A program made the translations under genes and the position numbers. Source: Lanius collurio (Eukaryota > Chordata > Aves > Passeriformes > Laniidae). From it: a stretch of DNA of 64,000 nucleotides. Position 1 is the stretch's first letter. Each line of letters opens with the position of its first letter. Below the pieces are notes generated by a model. That model made no database searches, was not told where the DNA came from, and was given only the letters and a program-made list of their open reading frames with translations. Where the stretch lies: positions 970,179 through 1,034,178 of the forward strand of contig JACBWW010000070.1 in NCBI GenBank assembly GCA_020086605.1. Direction: 5' to 3'. Below, in pieces: positions 35,821-47,785 of this stretch.

Positions 35821-37650
35821 GCACTGCTATGTGACCAAACCTGCCTAAGCAGAAACAGTTATTTTATCTTATTTATAAATTTTTGATCAATTCTACACCA
35901 GGTCTCTGATACTACCAGATTTCCTACCCAGGAGGACCAACATAATTAAGTGCACAAATACCATCTACCAACTGATCTGTGCATAGCCTGGGAAATGTTT
36001 GTGACTGCCCAAAACTCCCACTTTCTGCAGCAGTTAATTAAATGCTTTGTTTGACAGTGGCTCGGAGTTTGATCTCATTTCAAGTCAGTCTGCTGTTTCA
36101 AATCAGTTCATCGTCTTATCTATGCAGAGACTAGCCGGAGAGTTTCTAAGAGCACTGTGAGTGCACACAAGAATACCCTTCATACCCAGCCAAACAACAG
36201 TTATAGCTGTAGGGCAACCTTGAATTTCATCCTTATATCACTCTTATAACTTGAATTCCATGCCAACAGAAATACACAAATTACTTGGACAGGTAAATGT
36301 GTAAAACGCAGAGGAGCTAAAAATACTGTTCAGGGCTAATTCTTGGAAAGGGAAGAGAAGTCTTTTGATGCTTTGCAACCCTTATTCTCCTTTCTGTAGT
36401 AGACAGAGTAGATGAAGATCACAAAGCTCTGAAAATGATAAAGCCAGAAATTTCTATTCAAGCACATGCATTTATCATTATGCCAGTCCAGTTTAGGAAT
36501 TTATTTACATTGGTGTTTTAAAATGTGAAGGATAACTTTGTGACTTTTAAAATAATTCTTTGTACTTATACATACTTGGCTTCTCAGCTACGGTCCTGGT
36601 CAGATTGCAGTAATACTCCTACTCCCATTATTATGGCCAACCTTTTCTAAATGTTAATAATTATTAAAAAAAAAAACCAAACACAACTTTATCTCATTTG
36701 TATTAATTATATTCTGTATTCCATTTGTTTTGTGTGTCATTAAATACATTTGGGAAAAGATTAATTTTTGTTGTTCCTACACATGTTTTTTCATTATAAC
36801 TGTTTCTACTGCAGAACTAATTAAATATCGTAAAGTCCTCTCCTTTAAATGTAATTACCTTTTAATGAAATGTATACATATTTCTCACTATTATTGGTTA
36901 ACCTTTAGCTACTTTTTCTATTTCTCTCTCTTCCACTTATTGCTGCAATTACACTTTGCACTTAAATAATGCTATTAACATGGGAATTTTGACGGAGGCA
37001 TAAAAGTTCAGTCTAGCTTATACAGATTGGATAATCACAGGGTATAATAACTGAGATTTCAAGAAACAGATTTCAATTCTTTTTACCCTGATATTTTGAT
37101 GCTTGGATTAGCACATTTTATCCTTATTTACCTGAGTATTTACATGTCTAAAACTTCTCTGGAAAGACTAATTTAATAAACAGTCCAACAAAGTGCCTTG
37201 AGACAGAAGAAATCTAGAAGTGTTTTCTAAGGTCAGATACCTGACTTTCTTACCAACTTGTTCCCCTTCACTGCAAACAATCTTCTAAACTTACCATAAC
37301 CAAAGCTGGATAGATGAATATTGTAAGATACATGATGTAGACACCTCCTTAAATTGTTTCACCTTGCAAAACTTAACTAACGGCCCTCTGAAACCAACTG
37401 TCTTGAAAATACAGACTTATTTGGCTTGACTTTGGAAGAGAATATAAGACATTAGCTTCCTGACTGATAGAACTTTCCTTCTGCTTCATGTGAGCACTGT
37501 CTTGTATGGTTATTAACAGTCTGTTGGGCCTAATGATGAAGATAAACTCTAGCTGTAATTCATTACAAAAAGTTTGATCCTATGATCTTTCTGCAGCTGC
37601 TTCTCTAAACCCTAATAATCTAAAAAGACAGGGGAGTCAGAACTCACAAC
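35821..37650. other. Non-coding stretch, nothing recognised
   Basis: AT-rich, with ORFs below 80 codons and no recognised element. Confidence 0.5.
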
Positions 37651-37718
37651 AGAAAAGGAAGAGAAAAGGAAGAGAAGAGAAGAGAAGAGAAGAGAAGAGA
37701 AGAGAAGAGAAGAGAAGA
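37651..37718 (+). repeat. (AGAGA)n pentanucleotide microsatellite
   Basis: A 68-bp homopurine run whose right 50 bp are about ten perfect AGAGA/GAAGA units. Length variation between individuals is likely. Confidence 0.95.
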
Positions 37719-38416
37719 TTATGGAGGCAATTTAGTGGACAATGATTACGTGAGCCACGTATCCCTAACTTAGATTTCCAGGAGTTTCTATCATCCCCTC
37801 AATCTATTGGATATGCTACACAGCTGATAGGTAAAATTAGGATAGACAGAGTGTGCTCAGGAGCCAGCTCACCCAAAGCCACTCATGAATAAATTAGCAA
37901 ATCTTCATGCAGGGAAACAAGACATATTTATACAGAGCAACATAGCAGGCCACTAAACCATGCTGAAATTGCTCTTTTACGATTGTTTCTCAAGAAAACT
38001 TGATCATAATTGTGTGCAGTCATTTGTACCAATTTGTTATTACACCCTTCAATTGTCTGGTGTAAGGCCCCAAACAACTTATTCAATGAGATTTTTAAGA
38101 GCTTATGGTTGTTCATATACTCTGAGCTAGATGCATGGGAGAAATACCAACAAGATATTCTCAAGAGGTCAAGTCAACAAAAACAGTTTTACTGACAACT
38201 TTGGAAAATTAGAGAGCTTTGATGAAAGGTTTAGAGCAGCATTCAGTCAACATAAATGCTTCCCAAAGCACTAACTTGGCTCATGCAACCTAGCAAAGTC
38301 TAAGGCCATTTGATTTTAGGTTTCTCAAAAATTCCAAGGAGGAATAAGGAGAAGAAAGAGAAAGACAGAAAATATATAGAAGTGAACAAACATAACTACC
38401 ACTCCTGGTACCATCA
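37719..38416. other. Non-coding stretch, nothing recognised
   Basis: No element or coding signal recognised. Two overlapping ORFs (78 and 61 codons) have no motif. Confidence 0.5.
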
Positions 38417-38496
38417 GTGTCCAGCTGATAGAGATTCCAAGAGGAGGTGGGGTACAGTGTTCAACCGATAGTAATCCCAAGAGGAAATAGGGTCAA
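38417..38496. repeat. Imperfect 40-bp tandem duplication
   Basis: Two 40-bp units (38417-38456 and 38457-38496) share GTGT-CA-C-GATAG, CCAAGAGGA and GGGT blocks. They sit just upstream of a TTTAAATAG motif near 38517 and the GC-richer block, which suggests a promoter-proximal or 5' UTR position in the element that follows. Confidence 0.7.
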
Positions 38497-38499
38497 GAC

Positions 38500-39500
38500 A
38501 AGACCTCGTGTTCTGCTTTAAATAGCCCTTGGGCTTCCTGGGCCCTTCCCCCAGGTGGGAGTTCCTGTCTGGTGGCCACTCAGGAGCTGGGTTAGGGGCT
38601 CCAGAGGCAAGTATGGAATATTGCCTTTGCTATGCCAGGGACTGGCAGCCATTGTGGGGCTGGGATACAGGCCAGGGGGTGTGGAATGTACAGAGCAGGG
38701 CACTGCCTCACCAGAGCAGGGCCTGCACTGTCCCTTCTACCACACACACAAAACAAAATATATGAAACCAGCAGTCCTTCCAGTCTCTCACAGCGAGGCA
38801 TGCAGTGGTGGCAGTGGTGAGTTCTGTGCCTTAGTGCGAGGTTGAGGTTTTCTGAAACAGAAGGATTTCTGAAGCCAGGGAAATATGACCAAGGGCAGAG
38901 ACCCCACCAGGAGCCAGCAAGTCTTTGTGAGCAAGTGCAGCACATTTAACTGGCCCAAGGGAGTACCAGACCCAGGAGCATTGCCAGCAGAGTGTGCAGA
39001 CAGAGTGTGGAGCACCAGCCAGGGCATGGCACAGCAGTTTGCAAACAAGGGAGGGCCTTGCACTCTGCTTGTAGGTCCACATCCCAGGGAAGTGCTCTAG
39101 GTGTCATCCATAATGGTGTATACTTTCCTCAGAGTGAAAACTCGTGTTTCTCTGAAGAAAGCCCATTAAGATGTCTGAAGCTTCCCTGCAGACACAGGTG
39201 GTAAGGAAAGAGACTGCTGTACACAGCTGTAGACACCCACAAGCAAGGTCTGCAAGGAGAAACTGTATCAACAGCACACAGTGGATACCATAACAAGAAA
39301 CTATGAGTTCTCACAGTGGATAGACATCTATTAAGACATACTGTAAAACCCACCTGCCAGCCTGACAGGGAGTCACATGAATTATGCTGTCATCTGGGAA
39401 CTAAGGTCCAAGATGTCGCTGAGAGGGTGCCACAAAATGGTCAAGGGCAGACACTTCTATCCCCTACTACTCTTTCATGCAGGCATGAACAAACTGCAAG
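38500..39500 (+). pseudogene. CR1-type ORF1 esterase fossil with GC-rich upstream block
   Basis: The 3' part (39307-39489) keeps two blocks resembling the SGNH/GDSL esterase domain found in ORF1 of CR1-group LINEs. A plus frame reads VDRHLLRHTVKPTC then QPDRESHELCCHLG and KVQDVAERVP. This lines up with the family's GDS-LLRGTE-IC, RPDRE...CCLPGA and VRDV-ERVP wording as I know it. A second frame reads YPLLLFHAGMN at 39457-39489, matching YPLLLFHVGTND. The catalytic GDS is degraded to VDR and a frameshift separates the blocks, so it is inactive. The GC-richer 38500-39300 part is probably its 5' region, but I cannot confirm that. Many overlapping ORFs of 60-117 codons here are by-products. Confidence 0.55.
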
Positions 39501-41459
39501 TCACTGCATGTGTGTGAAATATAAAGTCAATGTAATATTATTTTATCTTCATTTTACAGTCCCTTTTTGCAGATTCAATTAGAAAAAACATCAAAGCAAT
39601 TCCTCAAAGCTCCTTCTGAGAAAGGGAGTGTTCTCAAATCTCAAATTTCCTTGTCCAAAATCACATCAACCTCTACATCTGTATAGAAAATGACTGACTT
39701 CTGCCCTTGCTTTGTATAGACATGTTAGCCACTCTTCTGTTTCAATATGTAATTAATCACTAATAGGACATGGTGTTGGATTGATGTATTTACAGAATTT
39801 AACTTAGTGTATGCTCAAATGCTGTTCCTTATAGACGAAGTGTGCGAATGGGTTGAAGAGTGAGTGACACCTCACACATGCAAAATCTGTGATGTGAATT
39901 TGCAATCTTAAATATCTATGATTGATTTCTGTGCACGGGTTCCTTATTAACGTGAAAGATGTGCATGAATATAGTCTTTCTCATCTACATATCACAATTT
40001 GATGTTCTACATTCAAACAAAAAATTCCATAATTTATACAGTAGTGTTTTGTTATGTCCATTGCCTCTTGCACCTTCTTTTCAAAGACCTTACCTGAAAA
40101 TGAAAAGCTTAATTGGTTTTGGTAATCTGCCAGATTTATCTGCCAAATAATATTTTCCAAATAGAGACTTCTTGGTGAAAGTTATGCTATGAGGTTATGT
40201 TTGAAAGAGTGTGGGAAGCATGAACTACCTCATTTAATAATAAGATAATAATAACTTCAATAATCTCTAAAGAAAATGGCACAAATTAATAACTGATTTT
40301 ATGTTCATGGCTGGAAAACATGCTGTTTTTGAGAAATAGTGTGATGGCAAAAGGGAGCAGCATTCATTCACCTTCAGAGGTACTTGATATCGCATCATGT
40401 AAAATCTAAGAGTGGGTTGCATCATTCCACACTAGAAAAAAAACTTTGCACTTCTAATTTGGATGAATACAACAGAGGAAGAAAAATCTCCATTTCTTGC
40501 AGCAGTGATAGAGAATCATATTAATTCTTTATGTCTCATACTGTCAGACTGTTTAAAATTTAATAATCAGAAATGTAGATGAACAGTTGAAGGCTATTAC
40601 TTGTGGTCATCAATGCTGAACAGCCAATAAAATATATTCTGAAGTTACCAAAAGATTATTTTCTGTCTTCTTATGAAAGAAATAGTTGTTATTTCCCAGT
40701 CTGTACTGAAACCAGTCCCAATCATTAAATAATCATAATCAGAATAATCTCAAACTAGGCTTCTTTTTCAAGGCTAAATGTCAAGGCCAAAACCAAACTA
40801 CTGAATTCTTCTATTGTAAATTGTATGCACAGTGAGGGATGATCATACACAAAAGTCAGAAATCATGTTTGAAAGTGTAAATTTATTCCAGGCTAGTTTT
40901 CAAATGTTTGAATTAGATTCATCTAAAACTGCATCATCTCTTTTATGCATATATAACAGTACCGGTATTAGTGGACTTGCTGTTGTCAGGATCTGGAATA
41001 ATGCTTTAACTAGATACTTTTCTCTTTTGGAATGTACATAAAATGTGCATAGAGTGTTCATAAAATTCTTTGTAGGGCTCTTTTCAGAGTAATTCTAATA
41101 TGGACTGAGGATATGGAATGTTATCTCAACAGAAGCAAAGATGTATCACCTGCCTGTCTATTTGTACAAGTTAAACACAAACAACATCAACTAAAATAAG
41201 GTATAGAGATGTAGCTTACAACTCATCAAGAGCATTTTAAATTAGGGTGTTTTTGTCTATACACCAAGAATAAATAAATTTAGCAGGTCATTCTCCTGCT
41301 AATATGCAGCAAGTTATATGGTTATTCACTTTCATTTTACTAGCAGCTATTAATTTTTTCTGTCTCCGAATCACAAGTTCTTTTACTCAGACTTTGAATT
41401 AAAATGCAAGAGACCAAGAGTTCATCTTCAGACTTAGTTACTTATTATATCTTATCTCT
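39501..41459. other. Non-coding stretch, nothing recognised
   Basis: AT-rich, with ORFs of 63-69 codons that carry no motif. Confidence 0.5.
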
Positions 41460-41930
41460 AACACAGCTGCACAGAGTGTGCCTCCAAGGTAACAGGGTGG
41501 AAAACAGCCATGAGTTCTAACTTCCTGGGCTTTTAAAAGTCTAAATTAACCAATTATGAAATACCAAGTAATATGATTTTACTTACAACCCAATTACTAA
41601 CTTTTCATGTCCTGCAGTGCGGGACTTCTGAACCAATACCATAACCCCTAGATTTATGAAGAAGAAGGAGAAAGGAAGAAGAAGAATTTGCACCCCAAAT
41701 CCTCCATATTGTAACCTATTATTACCTGTATCCCTAAACCTAATTTTCTACATTTCTACATGTTCCACCCAGTGATATAACTTTTAATTACACAGCAACA
41801 ACCTCAGTGTTATCACACAATTTAGGACGCTTTTCCCAAGCTTTTGGGTCAAATACAGTGTGCATCTGAGGATCACTGCTTGTCAGCACTGAAAGGCCAA
41901 AATTGTCAGAACCCAGGGAGGGTTCCAACA
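41460..41930 (-). mobile_element. LTR-like fragment, minus strand
   Basis: On the minus strand the segment starts at 41930 with TGTTGGAACCCTCCCTGGGT. As I recall, this opening is common to a group of songbird ERV LTRs. A pyrimidine-rich CTTCTTCTTC block (complement of 41660-41690) follows, as in that group. No poly(A) signal or 3' edge could be placed, and the left boundary is approximate. No target duplication found. Confidence 0.45.
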
Positions 41931-43505
41931 GGAGCTGCAATGTACACAATCAGAAGAAAAAAGTGTCACTAGTTTTCAATAAACAATATTTTGTGCAAAG
42001 TTTCTTCCTCTTCAAAAGCTCTCCAGGGGAAAAAGATACTGGTAATTTACTTTTATTGAAGCAGATCTCACTTGAGAGTAAACACGTGAGAATAATGACT
42101 GAAGATAGATAAGGCCTCTGTGCCTCCCATTTTTGAATCCAAAGAAAACATCAGAGATGAAAATTTTCATGCTGTGCCTCTCTAATTTGTACAGTCGGAT
42201 GCATTGAAGGCATATTTTCATAGAACCACAGAAAACAGTGCTTACTTTGTGATTTTCTTCTCCTGCTGCCCCACCCAGATGTTGGGTCGATTTTGTTGTT
42301 TTAGTTATTTGAAAGACTTCTATTTCTATCTTAATAAAAACAAATAAACAGAGAACAGCCATATCCTACTCAATGACATAAAACTAAACAGATTCCTAGC
42401 TCAGCTATTGATGCTGAATGGTGTCTGATACTCAGTAGATTATACATCTGCTGTTAAAAATCAGGCAAATACAAAAGATATAGTATTTTCAACAATAATT
42501 TTGAATATTTGAGTGGTATATTTGGAGTATTTTTGCTTCTCAATTATAAAAATTTATTTTCAGTTCTCATATTTCTGCTACTTACACATTTTTTCAGGAC
42601 AACTATTCTCAGCTTCAATAGTACTCAGCTCCCATTTCACAACCTGTCAAATGGCTACTCAGGCAGAAAAAATATCAACCCATATGTAGTCTCTGTAGAC
42701 TGAAAATTAACTTGCTCATAGTTATGTCTCTTCATGGGAATTACCAACTCACGGATTGATGGAAAGGCTGCCAGCAGTAACAGGAGTCCTCAATGGACAC
42801 TGAAAAAAAAAAAAAAATATGCAAGTAACCTCTACTTCATATGAGCTTATTAAATTTTGCCTGTGTTCATACTCACACTGGCTGCACAACACTTATCTTT
42901 TTAATCTAGTTATGAAACCAGTAATCGAGTGCTTGAGTCCTGTATTTTGAAGCCACAAGACAGGATTACTTTCACTTAACGTTCAACATTTACAATGTAG
43001 CTTTCTACATATGAGGTAGTTATCCTAAGCTTCCTTTTTACTGCAGACAGTTAATCACTTAGTGATATGATTCATCTGACCTATGTTAGACATCAGTTTT
43101 AGGGTAAATCTACAGCTGCTCAGATTAATCCTATCTAATGTGACTTTATCATAGAGCAGTAAGAGTATTAGAGACTTGGAAATAAATGTAAATATTCCCA
43201 ATTTTTATTTTTTTTTCCGCAAGCCTCCTTTGATGAAATACAGAAAATTAGAACTTTTAATGTCTTTTCTGACAGAATATGCTAATAACAGAAAACTGCA
43301 TAGATCAGACTCTCTGGGTTAATCAGGGTTCTCCATGCGGTGTGGAATCCAGTGACTATTAAAGATTTTTAATTTCTGCTCAACTTACTCCTATTAATAG
43401 ATGTAAAAATATTATTAAGAAGAATTTATTTCCTGGATTATTTTAAATGACAGATCCAATACAGTTGAGTAGGAACATTCAGTTATATTTAACCTCCCTT
43501 ATGAG
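41931..43505. other. Non-coding stretch around repeat Y copy 2
   Basis: Apart from repeat Y at 42236-42489, nothing is recognised. The minus-strand 116-codon ORF at 42012-42362 overlaps repeat Y and has no motif. Confidence 0.5.
42236..42489. repeat. Unnamed repeat Y, copy 2
   Basis: Direct partner of 33260-33517, about 9 kb away. Its internal AATAAAAACAAATAAAC stretch (around 42331) contains two AATAAA-like hexamers, while copy 1 has CATAAAGACAACTAAGC there. Confidence 0.8.
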
Positions 43506-43558
43506 TGGTTTGACTTGATGGTCTGACCTCTTAATCAAGGATTTTATGATTCTGATGA
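43506..43558 (+). mobile_element. Probable CR1 3' end scrap
   Basis: GGTTTGACTTGATGGTCTGA, then TTTTATGATTCTGATGA, resembles the last 50 bp of CR1 (GGTTGGACTTGATGATCT...ATGATTCTATGA). It is very short, so chance similarity is possible. Confidence 0.45.
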
Positions 43559-45718
43559 GTTGATGTCCATGTTTCTTAAATATTAATGTGGACAATTTAT
43601 AGAACTGAAGGATTTTTTCCACCAATGTCTTAAAATGGTAATTCTGATGCTACATTGAAACAACTATATTAATATGGCAGCAGTATTTCCTTGCAACTCT
43701 GCACTAAATCTGAGATTCCTTTTTAGTAAACAAAATGATATCAAATATCAACTCAATTTAAAGAAATTGAAGCAAAACAGTAAATTGGTATTCAGCTAAA
43801 CAGCAATGCAATTTGTCTAGGATTAAGTATCAATTGAAATCTATTATGATACAACACATGCATCTTATCCAACCCTTTCTTTCTAACATTAGTTGCCATA
43901 ACTACTAAAATATTTTTCCTTTAAGTTTCCTGATTCCAGTTTATACACAGCAGTCAGAAATACCGGTATATGTGGAAAATGATGAGCTGTTGGTGTAGAA
44001 AGCTCCATGATTGCCATTTTTTTTTTCCAATATATGGTAAAAGAAGGATGGGTATAGATGAGTGATACATGTACAGAGATTTTAAATAGACATCCTGCCA
44101 GCTCTTGCCAGTCCATGCTAAAACTCAGACCATCAAATATACTGTTTATTCTCAGGACATTAATGTTTAAAGACAAAAGCTTTCCCCAACACTGTTTGTC
44201 TAATGGTCTGTTCCTGTGTCTGTCTGTTTGCAGTTGGTCCTTGAAGACTTTAGCAGGTGACCAATTCAGCCCCTTTCATTGTGCAATAATCTTAGAAATG
44301 AATGAACACGAGATCTTACCAATAAGTCCTAAAATAAAAAGAATTCTGCAGAGATCACTGTTACATACCTGTCTCCAGATGGGCCAAGGAAAGATAGTTG
44401 ACCTACATGTAAAACTCCCAAATAAGTATCAAGGATGTGATCCTCTGGCAATCCATATCCCATATAAAATAAGATAACTGGGAGAAGTGGCCCTAAAGGT
44501 ATGTTTTTCTCCAACATAATTGCTGTTGGGCTAATTTTTAGTGCTTGTTACCCAGAACATTAGATTTTGTAGGCCCTCTGTTGAATACTTTGGTATTATA
44601 GCTATATAAGGATGCCAGGCATTCTGCTCCGTCCTCCATATCTTATGAGGTAATGTGTATAAATGATATGACACAGATGCTGACCTTTTTTTTCTATCTT
44701 CAAGTAGAAATTTTATCACTTAACTCTTCAATATTCTTCCAGCTTTCTTCAGCTTTCTGTGAAAAGTATAAAGCAAGATTCTGCAGGGGAAGAGAACTTT
44801 CCCCATATAACTGATAATTGTATATATAAGAGAGAAGAGAGTTGTGTTTGTGCAAGAAATCTTAACAGAAGAATTTTTAGCTTGTATATTTGAATTTGCA
44901 TATAAAAGTTTATAAACAGGACAACTTCAAAATAAAGCCTCAAAATAATTTTTCACATGAAGTTAAAAATACCAGAGGGGGGGAAAAAAAAAGGCCCATA
45001 AAATGTAAAAAGATAAAAAAAAAAAGTTTTGAGATGCATTCATCAGTGTCATCAACTCCCTCTTTTCATCATTGCTTACCACCCAGCATTTCACCCAGTT
45101 CTTCTGAATCACAAATACACCTAGCTTTTTTAATTACTGTTAATTTAGTCTGATATAAACTGCATGACTTCCCAAGGTTTCTAAGGTTTGCGTAGATATT
45201 GCACATTTGGTATTTTGGAGGTATGACTTCTTCAGGGGCTTTGCTACTGGTTGGCCAGAAGAGTCAAAGATGTTTGCCTGAAAGTAGGTACCCTGACTGT
45301 ATGAATGCTGAGGTACACAATTTTCATTATGGAAGGAAGAGACCCCCAGCAAAAAAACTGGAGATGTCACAAGAAACTTAGATAAATCTAACTTGTAGTT
45401 CTCATTCCATGGCAAAGAAGAGAACGCAACTTTTACAAACTTAAACTCTCACGGCTTCTTCCCTCACTGCAGCTTATGGCTGTAAAATTCTGAGATAAAA
45501 GGGTTAAAGGATTTTATTTTTTTCCTTAAAATGTCAGCATGTTTTATATTTCTTCCTCCCAAAGAAGAGAAAAGTAGTTCTGTAGGCTGAGTAAAATTTT
45601 ATTTGAACATTCAGCAAAATAAATGATTACTTTGGATAACATTTTATAGAGATAAGATGTCCGCTAATAGAGTTGATTAGAACTGAGTCGGCAAAAAGTT
45701 TTCCTTTTTCCTTTACAG
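43559..45718. other. Non-coding stretch upstream of an exon candidate
   Basis: No confident feature. The 139-codon ORF at 44058-44477 has no recognisable motif. A 23-nt segment at about 44232-44254 is flanked by splice-like signals but is too short to support. Confidence 0.5.
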
Positions 45719-45831
45719 ACTCGAGTACATAGAAATGGCTATGAAATGCTGAGAATGGACAGTAGAAATGTGTCTATTTTTGTCAGCGTGCAAAATTCCA
45801 AGTCTGGAAGAAGTCCATCTTGCCTTATGGG
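45719..45831 (+). CDS. Candidate internal exon, product unknown
   Basis: A 113-nt segment is bounded by a strong acceptor (TTTTCCTTTTTCCTTTACAG, ending at 45718) and a strong donor (GG|GTGAGT at 45832). Only one of the three plus frames is open. It starts at codon phase 0 and leaves two bases at the end. The other two frames hit stops within the first 33 bases. The open frame gives 37 residues that are mixed polar and hydrophobic (NGYEML, RNVSIFVSVQ, SGRSPSC). It contains an N-V-S glycosylation sequon, but no domain I recognise. No neighbouring exon could be tied to it, so a pseudo-exon remains quite possible. Confidence 0.3.
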
Positions 45832-47637
45832 GTGAGTTGTTATAATTGCTTATAATGAGATAAAAGATTGCTTAAAAAATAACTTCTGTCCCATAAATAA
45901 AAAAAAATGCCTAAATTTGTGTGGCTACTCTCAACCTAACTCTGCCTTCTTTTCCCCCAAAAGAAATGGATAAAATATTTGTGCATATGTATGTGAGGTG
46001 ATTATAATAATTGAAAATCTGGGGTTTTTTTGGCTAATGACATCCAATTATTTGAACTTCAGATTTAACACCAACTTTATTAATGTCTTATTTTTTTAAT
46101 TGATAAACTCATTACAAACCATTACAACTTAAATAAAAATTTGAATACTTAGGAAGTATAGCCACTTCAGGAAAGGGGAACTTCCTTTGTTTATATATCA
46201 TTATTGTCTAAGATCCCAATCTAGACTGGATCCCTCAGTGCTTGCAATATTATATTTTCTTACATTGTATTTATTTCCAAAGATACACTCACTGCAACTC
46301 CTAATGCATTGTTTCATATGCTCTGTTTTCCTGTATTGTAATGTTTTATTGCACTTGTAATATCTTTTCTTTCTCCCCACACAATTAGCTTTTTAGTGAA
46401 GCAAGAACTGTAAAAAAAAAAATGTCTTCTGATCACAGATGTTTTCCTCTCTACTGGACTGAAAGAAAGTAGTATTAAAATTTATTGTGAATAAGGGAAA
46501 TATCCCATTCTAAGTTGTGCCATATTCAGATTTAAAAAAGATGAATTTAGGTTAGATGGAGCAAGGACTTTGGATGTAGTTTGATAGATTGTTTCACAGT
46601 AGGAAGTAAAAATTTTGAAAGTGGAACATGCAGAAGGGAGGAAAGTAGCAAGGAGTTAGGTTGTATTTTAGCTGCAAATACAGAATCTCTATATCATACT
46701 TCGAATAAAGATACATTTTTAAAAGGACTAGAGGACATCCACACACTTATAAAAACTTATGAAACCTTTTTGGTTTGAGTAAAGAATTTTGGGTCACATC
46801 ATCCTCCATTAATGATTGCTTTGGTTTCTTCATTTGCATGCAATGGACTTTTGACACCATCATTTGGGATCACTTCAACTTATTGTTAAAATGGAATTCT
46901 GGCATGCATCTGCATACTTTAAAATTATTTTGCTGCTTCTCTCTTTTCATAAAAGCAAAAATGGAAAATCTCATCTCTTACAGTAGACACTAATTTAGAG
47001 GAAAAAAGCTATTTTGTCCATTTTCAGTAATTTCAGCAGATGCTGAAAAAATTTTAGTAAAGAAATCAGATTTATGGCATCCAAATACAGAGGCTAAAGC
47101 CCTTCTGTCCTTATCATAAGTAAATTTTTCACTTAGTTATGTCTCATTTTCCACATGTTCACAAAGATTTTGCAAGTGAGGAAAGAAAGGGAACAGAGGA
47201 ACGAATTAATAATTGGTCTGTCTGACTCAAAACATAAACAGGTACAAGATAGAAATACAATATTATTAGTAACAAGTTATTTTGTCTAAGCACTCTTAAG
47301 GTTTAAGTATTTCCAAATCTGCTAGAAAGGCCAGATGTTGTGTGGTGCTTATTGTGCTCTTAAGGCATGCTCTTATAAACAAACAACTCAATTAACACTA
47401 ACTTATTTGTTGTTCTGATTCCTGCTCAATAGCTACCAGTGGTTTTAGCTGTCAGTTCAGAAAGTACTTCCCTGCTGTCGCACAAAAAAAAGGATGATGT
47501 CATCAAACATAAAAGCAGATGTCTGCAAATGTTGCTACTATATGGTAAAAAGTTTCTTATTTGGATTTTTCATAGCTCTAAAAAGGGTTTGCTGCTGTAT
47601 TACCTATTTTGGCAGATAGCATGATCTATGCCAACAG
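45832..47637. other. Non-coding stretch, nothing recognised
   Basis: AT-rich, with short A and T runs and no recognised element. ORFs of 61-72 codons lack motifs. Confidence 0.5.
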
Positions 47638-47785
47638 AAAACAAACAAACAAAAACCCCCAAACAAACAAACCCCCAAAAAAACAAAACAAACAAACAAA
47701 ACCCCATAAGCAAACAAACAAACAAAAAAAAAAACAAAAAAACACAACCAACCAAAAAAAAAAAAAAAACACAAAAAACCCCACC
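47638..47785 (+). repeat. A-rich (CAAA)n-like low-complexity tract
   Basis: ACAAACAAACAAAAACCCCC-type sequence for about 150 bp. The K/T/P/N-rich 65-codon ORF across it is an artefact. Confidence 0.9.

Noticed and set aside
44232..44254. 23-nt segment after a good acceptor (TGTCTGTTTGCAG) and before GTGACC as a microexon
   Set aside because: The donor is weak and the segment is too short to test for a reading frame. Such pairs are common by chance.
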